Of a DNA stretch of 64,000 nt, positions 40,994 to 50,621 are shown piece after piece. Every line of letters starts with the position of its first letter. The stretch's first letter is position 1. The notes beneath the pieces are model-generated. The model was given only the letters and a program-made list of their open reading frames with translations. It was not told where the DNA came from and searched no databases. The translations under genes and the position numbers were made by a program. Origin of the DNA: Streptomyces asoensis (GTDB lineage Bacteria > Actinomycetota > Actinomycetes > Streptomycetales > Streptomycetaceae); NCBI RefSeq assembly GCF_016860545.1, contig NZ_BNEB01000003.1, forward strand, positions 186,001 through 250,000. The letters are read 5' to 3'.

Positions 40994-43243
40994 ATGACCA
41001 GCACCGCCACGGAAACCCCGACAGCCGGACAGTCCGCCCCGGACACCGAGGTCGAACTGCTCATCGGCGGAATGACCTGCGCCTCCTGCGCGGCCCGCGT
41101 CGAGAAGAAGCTCAACCGCATGGACGGCGTCACCGCGACCGTCAACTACGCGACGGAGCGGGCCAGGGTCAGCTACCCGGCCGGGACCGAGGTCGCCGAC
41201 CTGATCGCCACCGTGGTGAAGACCGGGTACACGGCCGAGGAACCCGAGCCCGCGCCGCAACCGGAGCAGGCCGCCGAGGACACCCCCCGGGACCCCGGAC
41301 TCGACGCACTGCGCCACCGGCTCCTCGTCTCGACGCTGCTCGCCGCACCCGTCGTCCTGCTCGCGATGATCCCCTCGCTCCAGTTCGACAACTGGCAGTG
41401 GCTCTCCCTGACGCTCGCCGCGCCCGTCGTCGTATGGGGCGGCGCACCGCTGCACAAGGCCGCCTGGACGAACCTGCGGCACGGCGCGGCCACCATGGAC
41501 ACCCTGGTCTCCGTGGGCACGCTGGCGGCGCTCGGCTGGTCGCTGTGGGCGCTGTTCTTCGGCGACGCGGGCATGCCCGGCATGCGCCACCCCTTCGAAC
41601 TCACCGTCTCGCGCACGGACGGCGCCTCCACGATCTATCTGGAGGTCGCCGCCGGCGTCACCGTCTTCATCCTGCTCGGCCGCTACCTGGAGGCCCGCTC
41701 CAAGCGGCGCGCGGGGGCGGCGCTGCGGGCCCTGATGGAGCTGGGCGCGAAGGACGTGACGGTGCTGCGCGGCGGGAAGGAGATACGGATCCCGGTCGAC
41801 CGGCTGGCGGTCGGCGACCGCTTCGTCGTCCGGCCCGGGGAGAAGGTCGCCACCGACGGGACGGTCGTGGAGGGCGCCTCCGCCGTGGACGCCTCGATGC
41901 TCACCGGCGAGTCGGTGCCGGTGGACGTGGGACCCGGTGACGCCGTCACGGGCGCCACGGTGAACGCGGCCGGCCGGCTGGTCGTCGAGGCCACCCGGAT
42001 CGGCTCGGACACCCGCCTGGCGCGCATGGCACGGCTGGTCGAGGACGCCCAGAACGGCAAGGCGGAGGTGCAGCGGCTGGCCGACCGGATCTCCGGGATC
42101 TTCGTGCCCGTGGTGCTGCTGATCGCGCTCGCCACCTTCGGCGGCTGGCTCGCCGCGACGGGCGACGCGGTCGCCGCGTTCACCGCCGCCGTCGCGGTCC
42201 TGATCATCGCCTGCCCCTGCGCGCTCGGGCTCGCCACGCCCACGGCGCTGATGGTCGGCACCGGGCGCGGCGCCCAGCTCGGCATCCTCATCAAGGGACC
42301 CGAGGTCCTGGAGTCCACGCGCCGCGTCGACACCGTCGTGCTCGACAAGACCGGGACCGTCACCACCGGCCGGATGACCCTCCAGGAGGTGTACGCCGCC
42401 GACGGCACCGACGAACCGCAGCTGCTGCGGCTCGCGGGGGCCCTCGAGCACGCCTCCGAGCACCCGGTCGCCCGGGCGGTGGCCGCGGGCGCCGCGGACC
42501 GGGTCGGGGAGCTGCCGGCGGCCGAGCGGTTCGAGAACGTCCCCGGGCGCGGGGTGCGCGGGCTCGTGGAGGGCCGTGAGGTGGCCGCGGGACGGCTCTT
42601 CGACACGGTCCCGGACGACGTGGCGCGCGCGAGGAGCGAGGCGGAGCGGCGCGGCCGTACGGCCGTCGTCGTGGGGTGGGACGGTGTGGCGCGCGGTGTG
42701 CTCGCGGTCGCCGACGCGGTCAAGGAGACCAGCGCCGAGGCGGTGCGCGAGCTGCGCGCGCTGGGGCTCACCCCGGTGCTGCTGACCGGGGACAACCAGG
42801 CGGTCGCCGAGGCCGTCGCCGAGGCCGTGGGGATCGACCGGGTGATCGCCGAGGTGCTGCCCGAGGACAAGGTCGACGTCGTACGGCGGCTCCAGGACGA
42901 CGGGCGGGTGGTCGCCATGGTCGGCGACGGCGTCAACGACGCGGCGGCGCTCGCCACCGCCGACCTGGGGCTCGCCATGGGCACGGGCACGGACGCGGCG
43001 ATCGAGGCGAGCGACCTGACGCTGGTGCGGGGGGATCTGCGGGTGGCGGCGGACGCCATCCGGCTGTCCCGGCGCACCCTCACCACCATCAAGGGCAACC
43101 TGGTGTGGGCGTTCGGCTACAACGTGGCCGCGCTGCCGCTGGCCGCCGCGGGACTGCTGAACCCGATGATCGCGGGGGCGGCGATGGCGTTCTCGTCGGT
43201 GTTCGTGGTCACCAACAGCCTGCGGCTGCGCTCGTTCAGGTGA
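40994..43243 (+). CDS. copA: Copper-exporting P1B-type ATPase
   Basis: The protein is 749 residues. It has one N-terminal HMA domain with [13 protein letters not shown] (Cys29, Cys32), an A-domain TGES motif ([15 protein letters not shown]), the membrane Cu(I) site CPC (Cys407-Pro-Cys409 in [19 protein letters not shown]), the phosphorylated Asp451 in DKTGT, and the hinge motif [10 protein letters not shown] (644 onwards). Eight membrane helices are expected. It exports Cu(I) from the cytoplasm. It lies directly after copZ; together they form a copper-detoxification operon. Confidence 0.95.
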   Translation: MTSTATETPTAGQSAPDTEVELLIGGMTCASCAARVEKKLNRMDGVTATVNYATERARVSYPAGTEVADLIATVVKTGYTAEEPEPAPQPEQAAEDTPRDPGLDALRHRLLVSTLLAAPVVLLAMIPSLQFDNWQWLSLTLAAPVVVWGGAPLHKAAWTNLRHGAATMDTLVSVGTLAALGWSLWALFFGDAGMPGMRHPFELTVSRTDGASTIYLEVAAGVTVFILLGRYLEARSKRRAGAALRALMELGAKDVTVLRGGKEIRIPVDRLAVGDRFVVRPGEKVATDGTVVEGASAVDASMLTGESVPVDVGPGDAVTGATVNAAGRLVVEATRIGSDTRLARMARLVEDAQNGKAEVQRLADRISGIFVPVVLLIALATFGGWLAATGDAVAAFTAAVAVLIIACPCALGLATPTALMVGTGRGAQLGILIKGPEVLESTRRVDTVVLDKTGTVTTGRMTLQEVYAADGTDEPQLLRLAGALEHASEHPVARAVAAGAADRVGELPAAERFENVPGRGVRGLVEGREVAAGRLFDTVPDDVARARSEAERRGRTAVVVGWDGVARGVLAVADAVKETSAEAVRELRALGLTPVLLTGDNQAVAEAVAEAVGIDRVIAEVLPEDKVDVVRRLQDDGRVVAMVGDGVNDAAALATADLGLAMGTGTDAAIEASDLTLVRGDLRVAADAIRLSRRTLTTIKGNLVWAFGYNVAALPLAAAGLLNPMIAGAAMAFSSVFVVTNSLRLRSFR

Positions 43244-43910
43244 GAACGGGGTGAGGGACCACGGAGTGGGACCGGTGCGTGAGACGACAAGGTGAGACTG
43301 TCGTATGAGAACCCAAGTGGGACCGGGTGGATCGGGGAGACCCCTGGAGTCCTGCGCGAGCCTCACATAAGCTCTTCACAAGGCTCGCGCATCATCCTTA
43401 CGCTTGGGCCCCGATCGCCGTATCCGGTCTCTTGCGCATCTAACGGACATATGCAAGAGACACAGATCACAGTGATGTGAACGTAACCATCGAAGGGCTT
43501 CGACGGTCTAAGTTGACGATGTCAGGAAGCGTCTTGGGGGGCGCGACCTGACATCTGGGGATGTCTTGGGGGACTTCCTCAGAGATGCGTTGCCGGGGCA
43601 CGTACACCGGGAAGCTTTGAGCGGCCCTCCCGACGTGCGTTGTCCCGGCACATCGCACACAGCGGTGGCAGGACGGGTTCCGCCCGTTCTGCCCGACCGC
43701 GGGCCCGACAACCGAACATCGTCACAAGAAACAGCGAATTCAGGCGCTGTCCTCACAACGCCCGGCCGGATCCCGTGGGGGGAATCCGTACCGGGACATG
43801 GGAAGGCGCCCTGGTCGTCGGCCCGTGGGGGGACCGGCGCCGGGGCGCCTTCCGTATGCCCGCGCACAGGTGGACGGCCCTCCATCGACCCGCTCCCGAA
43901 CCCGCACACG
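43244..43910. other. Long non-coding region with stacked inverted repeats
   Basis: No credible gene is present in these ~670 bp; frames here lack ribosome sites and family features. The section 43320-43600 is clearly less GC-rich than its surroundings. In order it holds: inverted repeat GTCTCTTGC (43427-43435) with GCAAGAGAC (43453-43461); ATCACAGTGAT (43466-43476); TCGAAG (43490-43495) with CTTCGA (43498-43503); and GATGTCAGG (43518-43526) with CCTGACATC (43547-43555). GTCTTGGGGG occurs twice, at 43531 and 43563. A further hairpin has arms at 43801-43811 and 43843-43853. It may be an RNA leader, a regulatory site or remains of a lost gene. Confidence 0.5.
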
Positions 43911-43943
43911 CGACTGCCCGGGACGCGGGGTCCCGGGCAGTCG
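43911..43943 (-). terminator. Perfect hairpin terminator of the citrate synthase gene
   Basis: There are 14-bp perfect arms, CGACTGCCCGGGAC (43911-43924) and its complement (43930-43943), with a 5-nt loop. It lies 48 bp past the citrate synthase stop codon. Confidence 0.9.
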
Positions 43944-43991
43944 CGGTTCAGGTCAGGGGCGCCTCATGGCAGGGCCCGTCGCCGGAAGGCG

Positions 43992-45290
43992 TCAGCGCTC
44001 CTCGACGGGCACGAAGTCACGCTCGACGACGCCCGTGTAGATCTGGCGCGGGCGGCCGATGCGGGAACCCGGCTCCTTGATCATCTCGTGCCACTGGGCG
44101 ATCCAGCCCGGCAGCCGGCCGAGGGCGAACAGGACCGTGAACATCTCGGTCGGGAAGCCCATGGCGCGGTAGATCAGGCCGGTGTAGAAGTCGACGTTCG
44201 GGTAGAGGTTGCGCGAGACGAAGTAGTCGTCGGAGAGCGCGTGCTCCTCGAGCTTCAGGGCGATGTCCAGCAGCTCGTCGGACTTGCCGAGGGCCGACAG
44301 GACGTCGTGCGCGGCCGCCTTGATGATCTTCGCGCGCGGGTCGAAGGACTTGTACACCCGGTGGCCGAAGCCCATCAGGCGGACGCCGTCCTCCTTGTTC
44401 TTCACCTTGCGGATGAAGGAGTCGACGTCGCCGCCGTTGGCCTGGATGCCCTCGAGCATCTCCAGCACGGACTGGTTGGCGCCGCCGTGCAGCGGGCCCC
44501 ACAGCGCGGAGATGCCGGCCGAGATCGACGCGAACATGTTGGCCTGGGACGAACCGACCAGACGGACCGTGGACGTCGAGCAGTTCTGCTCGTGGTCCGC
44601 GTGCAGGATGAGCAGCTTGTCGAGCGCGGAGACGACGACCGGGTCGAGCTCGTACTCCTGGGCCGGCACCGAGAACGTCATGCGCAGGAAGTTCTCGACG
44701 TAGCCGAGGTCGTTGCGCGGGTAGACGAACGGGTGGCCGATCGACTTCTTGTAGGCGTACGCGGCGATCGTCGGGAGCTTGGCGAGCAGCCGGATCGTGG
44801 AGAGGTTGCGCTGCTTCTCGTCGAACGGGTTGTGGCTGTCCTGGTAGAACGTGGACAGCGCGGACACCACCGAGGACAGCATGGCCATCGGGTGGGCGTC
44901 GCGCGGGAAGCCGCGGTAGAAGTTCTTGACGTCCTCGTGCAGCAGGGTGTGCTGGGTGATGTCGCTCTTGAAGACGGAGAGCTCGTCGACGGTCGGCAGC
45001 TCGCCGTTGATCAGCAGGTAGGCCACCTCGAGGAAGGTCGACCGCTCGGCCAGCTGCTCGATCGGGTAGCCGCGGTACCGGAGGATGCCCTGTTCGCCGT
45101 CGAGGTAGGTGATGGCGGATTTATAGGCGGCCGTGTTGCCGTAGCCGCTGTCCAGGGTCACCAGACCGGTCTGGGCGCGGAGCTTCCCGATGTCGAAGCC
45201 CTTGTCGCCGACGGTGCTGTCGATCACCGGGTAGGTGTACTCGCCGTCGCCGAACCGCAGTACTACAGCGTTGTTGGTGTGCTCGCTCAC
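43992..45290 (-). CDS. gltA: Citrate synthase (type II)
   Basis: The protein is 432 residues from GTG 45290, which follows AGGGATGAC; frames that start further upstream add sequence not found in the family. It contains the catalytic residues: His in LHADHEQNCSTSTVR, His in MGFGHRVYKSFDPR and the Asp in YPNVDFYTGLIYRAMG. The N-terminal small-domain features and NADH-sensitive type II character are as expected for actinobacterial GltA. It condenses acetyl-CoA and oxaloacetate to citrate at the entry of the TCA cycle. The gene stands alone, with a strong terminator downstream. Confidence 0.96.
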   Translation of the reverse strand: MSEHTNNAVVLRFGDGEYTYPVIDSTVGDKGFDIGKLRAQTGLVTLDSGYGNTAAYKSAITYLDGEQGILRYRGYPIEQLAERSTFLEVAYLLINGELPTVDELSVFKSDITQHTLLHEDVKNFYRGFPRDAHPMAMLSSVVSALSTFYQDSHNPFDEKQRNLSTIRLLAKLPTIAAYAYKKSIGHPFVYPRNDLGYVENFLRMTFSVPAQEYELDPVVVSALDKLLILHADHEQNCSTSTVRLVGSSQANMFASISAGISALWGPLHGGANQSVLEMLEGIQANGGDVDSFIRKVKNKEDGVRLMGFGHRVYKSFDPRAKIIKAAAHDVLSALGKSDELLDIALKLEEHALSDDYFVSRNLYPNVDFYTGLIYRAMGFPTEMFTVLFALGRLPGWIAQWHEMIKEPGSRIGRPRQIYTGVVERDFVPVEER

Positions 45291-45533
45291 GTCATCCCTC
45301 ACCGACGTTGTGCCTCTTCTTCGAGGTTGCCCTGACTGTCTTCTACCATCCCCCATTTGGCGCACGAGAGTGCACTCGGGGTCGACCATTGGGCTTATCG
45401 GCGGCACTCAGTGCCGCCAACCCGCTCATCCTGCCGCCTTCGTCACAGTTGGGGAAGTGCTCTGTGACCTTCGTGACTCATTTGATCGATCATTTCTTGT
45501 GACATGCCCGAAGATCCGCCGGGACGACCGCGG

Positions 45534-47789
45534 TCAGCGGCCCGCGAGCCGGAAGTCGAGCGCCGTGCAGCGGCGGCCCGCCGAGACGGTGCGCACCGCC
45601 TGACCGATCGCCTTGCGTGAACCCACGAGCACGACCAGCTTCTTGGCGCGGGTCACGGCCGTATACAGAAGGTTCCGTTGAAGCATCATCCATGCTCCGG
45701 TGGTGACGGGGATCACCACCGCGGGATATTCACTTCCCTGTGAACGGTGGATGGTCACCGCGTAGGCGTGGGCGAGCTCGTCCAGCTCGTCGAAGTCGTA
45801 CGGGACCTCCTCGTCCTCGTCGGTCAGGACCGTCAGGCGCTGGTCGACCGGATCGAGCGAGGTCACGACGCCCACGGTGCCGTTGAAGACGCCGTTCTCC
45901 CCCTTGTCGTAGTTGTTGCGGATCTGGGTCACCTTGTCGCCGACCCGGAACACCCGGCCGCCGAACCGCTTCTCGGGCACGTCGGGCCGCCCCGGGGTGA
46001 CCGCCTGCTGGAGCAGGCCGTTGAGGGCGCCGGCGCCCGCCGGGCCGCGGTGCATGGGGGCCAGGACCTGCACGTCCCGGCGCGGGTCCAGACCGAACTT
46101 CGCCGGGATCCGCCGGGCGGCCACGTCCACGGTGAGGCGGCCCGTCTCCTCCGTGTCGTCCTCCACGAAGAGGAAGAAGTCCTTCATGCCGTCCGTGAGC
46201 GGGTGCTGCCCCGCGTTGATCCGGTGCGCGTTGGTGACCACACCGGACTGCTGGGCCTGCCGGAACACACGCGTGAGGCGCACGGCGGGCACCGGACTGC
46301 CGTCGGCGAGCAGATCGCGCAGCACCTCCCCCGCGCCGACGCTGGGCAGCTGGTCGACGTCCCCGACGAAGAGCAGATGCGCGCCCGGGGGCACGGCCTT
46401 GACCAGCTTGTTGGCGAGGAGCAGGTCCAGCATCGACGCCTCGTCGACCACGACCAGGTCGGCGTCGAGCGGGCGGTCGCGGTCGTAGGCCGCGTCACCG
46501 CCGGGCCTGAGCTCCAGCAGGCGATGGACGGTGGAGGCCTCGGCGCCGGTCAGCTCGGCCAGGCGCTTGGCGGCGCGGCCGGTGGGAGCAGCCAGCACGA
46601 CCTTCGCCCTGCGCGCGCGGGCGAGCTCCACGATCGAGCGGACGGTGAAGGACTTGCCGCAGCCCGGGCCGCCGGTGAGCACGGCGACCTTCTCGGTCAG
46701 GGCGAGCCGCACCGCCGCCTCCTGCTCGGGCGCGAGGTCGGTCCGCGTGCGGGACTTCAGCCAGGCCAGCGCCTTGTCCCAGGCCACCTCACGGAAGGCC
46801 GGCATCCGGTCCTCCTCGGCGCGCAGCAGCCCCAGCAGCCGTCCGGCGAGGGAGAGTTCGGCGCGGTGGAAGGGGACCAGGTAGACGGCGGTGACGGGGT
46901 CGCCGCCGTCGGCCGCGGGGACCTTCTCCCGCACGACCCCGGGGTCCCCGCCCTCCTCGGACGGCGCCGCGAGATCGGCGAGGCACTCGATGACGAGCCC
47001 GGTGTCGACCTGGAGGAGCTTGACCGCGTCGGCGATCAGGCGCTCCTCGGGGAGGTAGCAGTGCCCCTGGTCGGTGGCCTGCGACAGCGCGTACTGGAGG
47101 CCGGCCCCGACGCGCTCCGGGCTGTCGTGCGGGATGCCGACCGACCGGGCGATCTTGTCGGCGGTGAGGAAGCCGATGCCCCAGACGTCGGCGGCGAGCC
47201 GGTAGGGCTGGTTCTTCACTACGGAGATCGAGGCGTCGCCGTACTTCTTGTAGATGCGGACCGCGATGGACGTGGACACCTCGACGGTCTGGAGGAAGAG
47301 CATGACCTCCTTGATCGCCTTCTGCTCCTCCCAGGCGTCGGCGATCTTCTTCGTGCGTTTCGGGCCGAGTCCCGGCACCTCGACGAGCCGCTTCGGCTCC
47401 TCCTCGATGATCTTCAGGGTGTCCATGCCGAAGTGCCGGGTGATGCGGTCGGCGAAGACCGGGCCGATGCCCTTGACCAGGCCCGAACCCAGGTAGCGGC
47501 GGATGCCCTGGACGGTGGCGGGCAGCACGGTCGTGTAGTTCTCGACCGTGAACTGCTTGCCGTACTGCGGGTGGGAACCCCAGCGGCCCTCCATGCGCAG
47601 CGACTCGCCGACCTGGGCGCCCAGCAGCGCGCCCACGACCGTGAGCAGGTCGCCGCCGCCCCGGCCGGTGTCCACGCGGGCGACCGTGTAGCCGGTCTCC
47701 TCGTTCGCGTACGTGATGCGCTCGAGCACACCCTCCAGCGCGGCCGTACGCCGCTCTCCCGCCTGGGCGGCCCCCGCCTGATCGGTCAT
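45534..47789 (-). CDS. recD2: ATP-dependent RecD2-type DNA helicase
   Basis: The protein is 751 residues. It begins with an OB-like region and the helix-hairpin-helix motif VPGLGPKRTKKIADAW that marks the RecD2 (longer RecD) type. The SF1 helicase motifs follow: Walker A LTGGPGCGKSFTVRSIV, Walker B in LVVVDEASMLDL, and DVDQLPSVGAGEVLRDLL. The C-terminal UvrD-like motif VTIHRSQGSEYPAVVIPV is present. RecD2 unwinds DNA 5' to 3' and acts in repair independent of RecBC. No recB or recC is nearby. Confidence 0.92.
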   Translation of the reverse strand: MTDQAGAAQAGERRTAALEGVLERITYANEETGYTVARVDTGRGGGDLLTVVGALLGAQVGESLRMEGRWGSHPQYGKQFTVENYTTVLPATVQGIRRYLGSGLVKGIGPVFADRITRHFGMDTLKIIEEEPKRLVEVPGLGPKRTKKIADAWEEQKAIKEVMLFLQTVEVSTSIAVRIYKKYGDASISVVKNQPYRLAADVWGIGFLTADKIARSVGIPHDSPERVGAGLQYALSQATDQGHCYLPEERLIADAVKLLQVDTGLVIECLADLAAPSEEGGDPGVVREKVPAADGGDPVTAVYLVPFHRAELSLAGRLLGLLRAEEDRMPAFREVAWDKALAWLKSRTRTDLAPEQEAAVRLALTEKVAVLTGGPGCGKSFTVRSIVELARARRAKVVLAAPTGRAAKRLAELTGAEASTVHRLLELRPGGDAAYDRDRPLDADLVVVDEASMLDLLLANKLVKAVPPGAHLLFVGDVDQLPSVGAGEVLRDLLADGSPVPAVRLTRVFRQAQQSGVVTNAHRINAGQHPLTDGMKDFFLFVEDDTEETGRLTVDVAARRIPAKFGLDPRRDVQVLAPMHRGPAGAGALNGLLQQAVTPGRPDVPEKRFGGRVFRVGDKVTQIRNNYDKGENGVFNGTVGVVTSLDPVDQRLTVLTDEDEEVPYDFDELDELAHAYAVTIHRSQGSEYPAVVIPVTTGAWMMLQRNLLYTAVTRAKKLVVLVGSRKAIGQAVRTVSAGRRCTALDFRLAGR

Positions 47790-47926
47790 GACCCGACGTT
47801 ACCGCCCGGCACCGACAGCCCCGGGGCGGGAGCCGGACCGCCCGGCCGCGGACGGCGGGGCCCTCCGGCGGCCCCGTTCATCACGATCCGGTCTCGGGAT
47901 CTGGTTGAGGGCTTGATTAATACCCG

Positions 47927-47972
47927 TGTAATCGATTCCAATCCTCCGTACACGCCGATGTAATCGATTCCA
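47927..47972 (+). promoter_or_regulatory. Two LacI-type operator copies upstream of the ribose operon
   Basis: TGTAATCGATTCCA occurs at 47927-47940 and again at 47959-47972. Each is a 14-bp near palindrome around AATCGATT, as expected for a LacI-family dimer. They are 32 bp apart (three helical turns), which allows cooperative binding. The second lies 46 bp before the regulator start, so autoregulation and repression of the whole operon are likely. Confidence 0.85.
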
Positions 47973-48018
47973 TGACCTCGGCGTCCGTGAACCGAGTCCA
48001 CAAGGAGGTGGGGCGGCG

Positions 48019-49089
48019 ATGGCGAGCATCAAGGACGTCGCGGCCGAGGCGGGGGTCTCCGTCGCCACGGTCTCGCGCGTCCTGAACGACCATCCGTCGG
48101 TCAGCGACGACGCACGCACGCGTGTCCTGGCCGCCGTCGAGACCCTGGGCTACCGCCCGAACGCCGTCGCCCGCTCCCTGCGCACCGACCAGACCCGCAC
48201 CCTCGGCCTGGTCATCAGCGACGTGCTCAACCCGTACTTCACCGAGCTGGCCCGATCCGTCGAGGAGGAGGCCCGTTCGCTCGGCTACAGCGTCATCATC
48301 GGCAACGCCGACGAACGGCCCGACCTCCAGGACCACCACATACGGACCCTGCTGGACCGCCGGATCGACGGCCTCCTCGTCTCCCCCACCGACGGCGGCT
48401 CGCCGCTGATCCTCGACGCGGCGCGCGGCGGGACGCCGATGGTCTTCGTCGACCGGTGGATCCCGGGCGTGGAGGTGCCCGTGGTGCGGGCCGACGGACG
48501 CGCCGCCGTGCGTGACCTCGTGGCGCATCTGCACGCGCTGGGCCACCGCAGGCTGGCCATCATCGCGGGGCCCGCCGCCACCACCACCGGCAGCGAGCGC
48601 GTCGAGGCCTTCCGGGCCGCGCTGGCCGAGTACGGACTGCCGCTCCCGGACGCCTACACGGGCCAGGGCGACTTCCAGGCCGAGAGCGGACGCAGGGTCA
48701 CCGAGGGCTTCCTCGATCTGCCCGAACCGCCCGAGGTCGTGTTCGCCGCCGACAACCTGATGGCGCTGGGCGCGCTCGACGCCGTACGCGCGCGTGGGCT
48801 GCGCGTGCCGGACGACCTCGCGCTCGCCGCGTTCGACGACATCCCGTGGTTCGTGCACACCGATCCGCCCGTCACGGCGATCGCCCAGCCCACCGGTGAA
48901 CTCGGACGGGCGGCCGTACGGGCGCTCGTCGACCGCATCGAGGGACGGCCCCCGCAGTCCGTCACCCTCGCCGCCCGGCTCGTCGCCCGCCGCTCGTGCG
49001 GCGAGCCCGCGCCCCAGGAGCCGCCCGGCCCCGAGGGGTTCCCCGCCCCTCAGGAGCCGTCCCCCGCAACGAACAGGAGCCAGACGTGA
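48019..49089 (+). CDS. LacI-family repressor of the ribose operon
   Basis: The protein is 356 residues from ATG 48019, behind AGGAGGTGGGG. The N-terminal helix-turn-helix is IKDVAAEAGVSVATVSRVLNDHPSVS, followed by the hinge NAVARSLRTDQTRTLGLVI and a periplasmic-binding-protein-like sugar domain ending in FAADNLMALGALDAVRARGLRVPDDLALAAFDD. The C-terminus has a Pro-rich tail. It overlaps the ATPase gene by GTGA and so heads the operon. The likely inducer is ribose or a ribose phosphate; the two operators lie directly upstream. Confidence 0.93.
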   Translation: MASIKDVAAEAGVSVATVSRVLNDHPSVSDDARTRVLAAVETLGYRPNAVARSLRTDQTRTLGLVISDVLNPYFTELARSVEEEARSLGYSVIIGNADERPDLQDHHIRTLLDRRIDGLLVSPTDGGSPLILDAARGGTPMVFVDRWIPGVEVPVVRADGRAAVRDLVAHLHALGHRRLAIIAGPAATTTGSERVEAFRAALAEYGLPLPDAYTGQGDFQAESGRRVTEGFLDLPEPPEVVFAADNLMALGALDAVRARGLRVPDDLALAAFDDIPWFVHTDPPVTAIAQPTGELGRAAVRALVDRIEGRPPQSVTLAARLVARRSCGEPAPQEPPGPEGFPAPQEPSPATNRSQT

Positions 49090-50621
49090 GCAACGCGGAC
49101 GAGTTGCTGCGCATCGAGGGCATACGCAAGACCTTCCCCGGCGTGGTCGCGCTGGACAGCGTCGACTTCGACCTGCGCCGGGGCGAGGTGCACGTGCTGC
49201 TCGGTGAGAACGGCGCGGGCAAGAGCACCCTCATCAAGATGCTCTCCGGCGCCTACCGGCCCGACGCGGGCCGGATCCTGGCCGGCGGCGAGGAGGTGCG
49301 CATCCACGGCGCGCAGGACTCCGAGCGCCTCGGGATCGCCACCATCTACCAGGAGTTCAACCTCGTCCCCGATCTGACGGTCGCCGAGAACATCTTCCTG
49401 GGACGGCAACCGCGCCGCTTCGGGATGATCGACCGCAAGCGGATGGAGGCCGAGGCGGCCGTCCTGCTGGAGCGGGTCGGGGTCCGGGTGTCGCCGCGCA
49501 CGCGCGTGCGTGAACTCGGCATCGCCCGCCTCCAGATGGTGGAGATCGCCAAGGCCCTCAGCCTGGACGCGCGCGTGCTGATCATGGACGAGCCGACCGC
49601 CGTGCTGACCTCCGAGGAGGTCGAGAAGCTCTTCGCCATCGTGCGCAGGCTGCGCGAGGACGGCGTCGGCATCGTCTTCATCACGCACCACCTCGACGAG
49701 ATCGCGGCCCTCGGCGACCGGGTCACGGTCATCCGGGACGGCCGCAGCGTCGGCCAGGTCCCGGCCTCCACCCCCGAGGACGAGCTCGTGCGGCTCATGG
49801 TGGGCCGTTCCATCGAGCAGCAGTACCCGAGGGAGCGCGCCGGCGCGGGAGACGCGCTGCTGTCCGTCGAGGGCCTGACCCGCGACGGCGTCTTCCACGA
49901 CGTCGGCTTCGAGGTGCACGCCGGTGAGGTCGTCGGTGTCGCCGGGCTCGTCGGAGCGGGCCGCACCGAGGTCGTCCGGGCCGTCTTCGGGGCGGACCCC
50001 TACGACCGGGGGACCGTCCGCGTCGGCGGCACGGCCCTGCCCCGGCACGACGTGAACGCCGCCATGGCGGCCGGCATCGGGCTCGTGCCCGAGGACCGCA
50101 AGGGCCAGGGGCTGGTGCTCGACCAGTCGGTCGAGGAGAACCTCGGGCTCGTGACCATGCGGGCCTCCGCCCGCGCCGGGCTGGTCGACCTGAAGGGCCG
50201 GCACGAGTCGGCCGGACGGATCGCCGCGCAGCTGAACGTGCGGATGGCCGGTCTCGGCCAGCAGGTGCGCACGCTGTCCGGCGGCAACCAGCAGAAGGTC
50301 GTCATCGGCAAGTGGCTGCTCGCCGACACCAAGGTGCTGATCCTCGACGAGCCGACGCGCGGGATCGACGTCGGCGCGAAGGTCGAGATCTACCAGCTGA
50401 TCAACGAACTGACGGCCGCCGGTGCCGCCGTCCTGATGATCTCCAGCGACCTGCCCGAGGTGCTCGGCATGAGCGACCGGGTGCTGGTCATGGCCCAGGG
50501 CCGGATCGCCGGCGAACTGTCGGCCGACGAGGCCACGCAGGACTCCGTCATGGCACTGGCCGTCGGCACCACCACTCCCACCCCCACCGACAACGAACTG
50601 GAGGCCGGCCATGGCCGCTGA
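49086..50621 (+). CDS. rbsA: Ribose ABC transporter ATP-binding protein (double NBD)
   Basis: The protein is 511 residues from GTG 49086, with two ABC domains in tandem. The first is canonical: Walker A GENGAGKSTLIKML, and Walker B in RVLIMDEPTAVLTSEE with its D-loop. The second has the degenerate Walker A region VVGVAGLVGAGRTEVV and signature LSGGNQQKVVIGKWL, with Walker B LILDEPTRGIDVGAK. This asymmetry is standard for carbohydrate CUT2 ATPases. It would power ribose import together with the fused permease/binding protein downstream (11-bp overlap). Confidence 0.94.
   Translation: MSNADELLRIEGIRKTFPGVVALDSVDFDLRRGEVHVLLGENGAGKSTLIKMLSGAYRPDAGRILAGGEEVRIHGAQDSERLGIATIYQEFNLVPDLTVAENIFLGRQPRRFGMIDRKRMEAEAAVLLERVGVRVSPRTRVRELGIARLQMVEIAKALSLDARVLIMDEPTAVLTSEEVEKLFAIVRRLREDGVGIVFITHHLDEIAALGDRVTVIRDGRSVGQVPASTPEDELVRLMVGRSIEQQYPRERAGAGDALLSVEGLTRDGVFHDVGFEVHAGEVVGVAGLVGAGRTEVVRAVFGADPYDRGTVRVGGTALPRHDVNAAMAAGIGLVPEDRKGQGLVLDQSVEENLGLVTMRASARAGLVDLKGRHESAGRIAAQLNVRMAGLGQQVRTLSGGNQQKVVIGKWLLADTKVLILDEPTRGIDVGAKVEIYQLINELTAAGAAVLMISSDLPEVLGMSDRVLVMAQGRIAGELSADEATQDSVMALAVGTTTPTPTDNELEAGHGR

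Noticed and set aside
43508..43909. A 133-residue minus-strand frame in the gap beside the citrate synthase gene
   Set aside because: No Shine-Dalgarno, no recognisable family, and it runs through the inverted repeats and a terminator-like hairpin.
43566..45335. A 589-residue plus-strand frame opposite citrate synthase
   Set aside because: It is the high-GC antisense shadow of the citrate synthase gene.
45291..45407. Longer N-terminus of citrate synthase
   Set aside because: The added residues are not present in the family as I know it, and GTG 45290 has a well-placed AGGGA.
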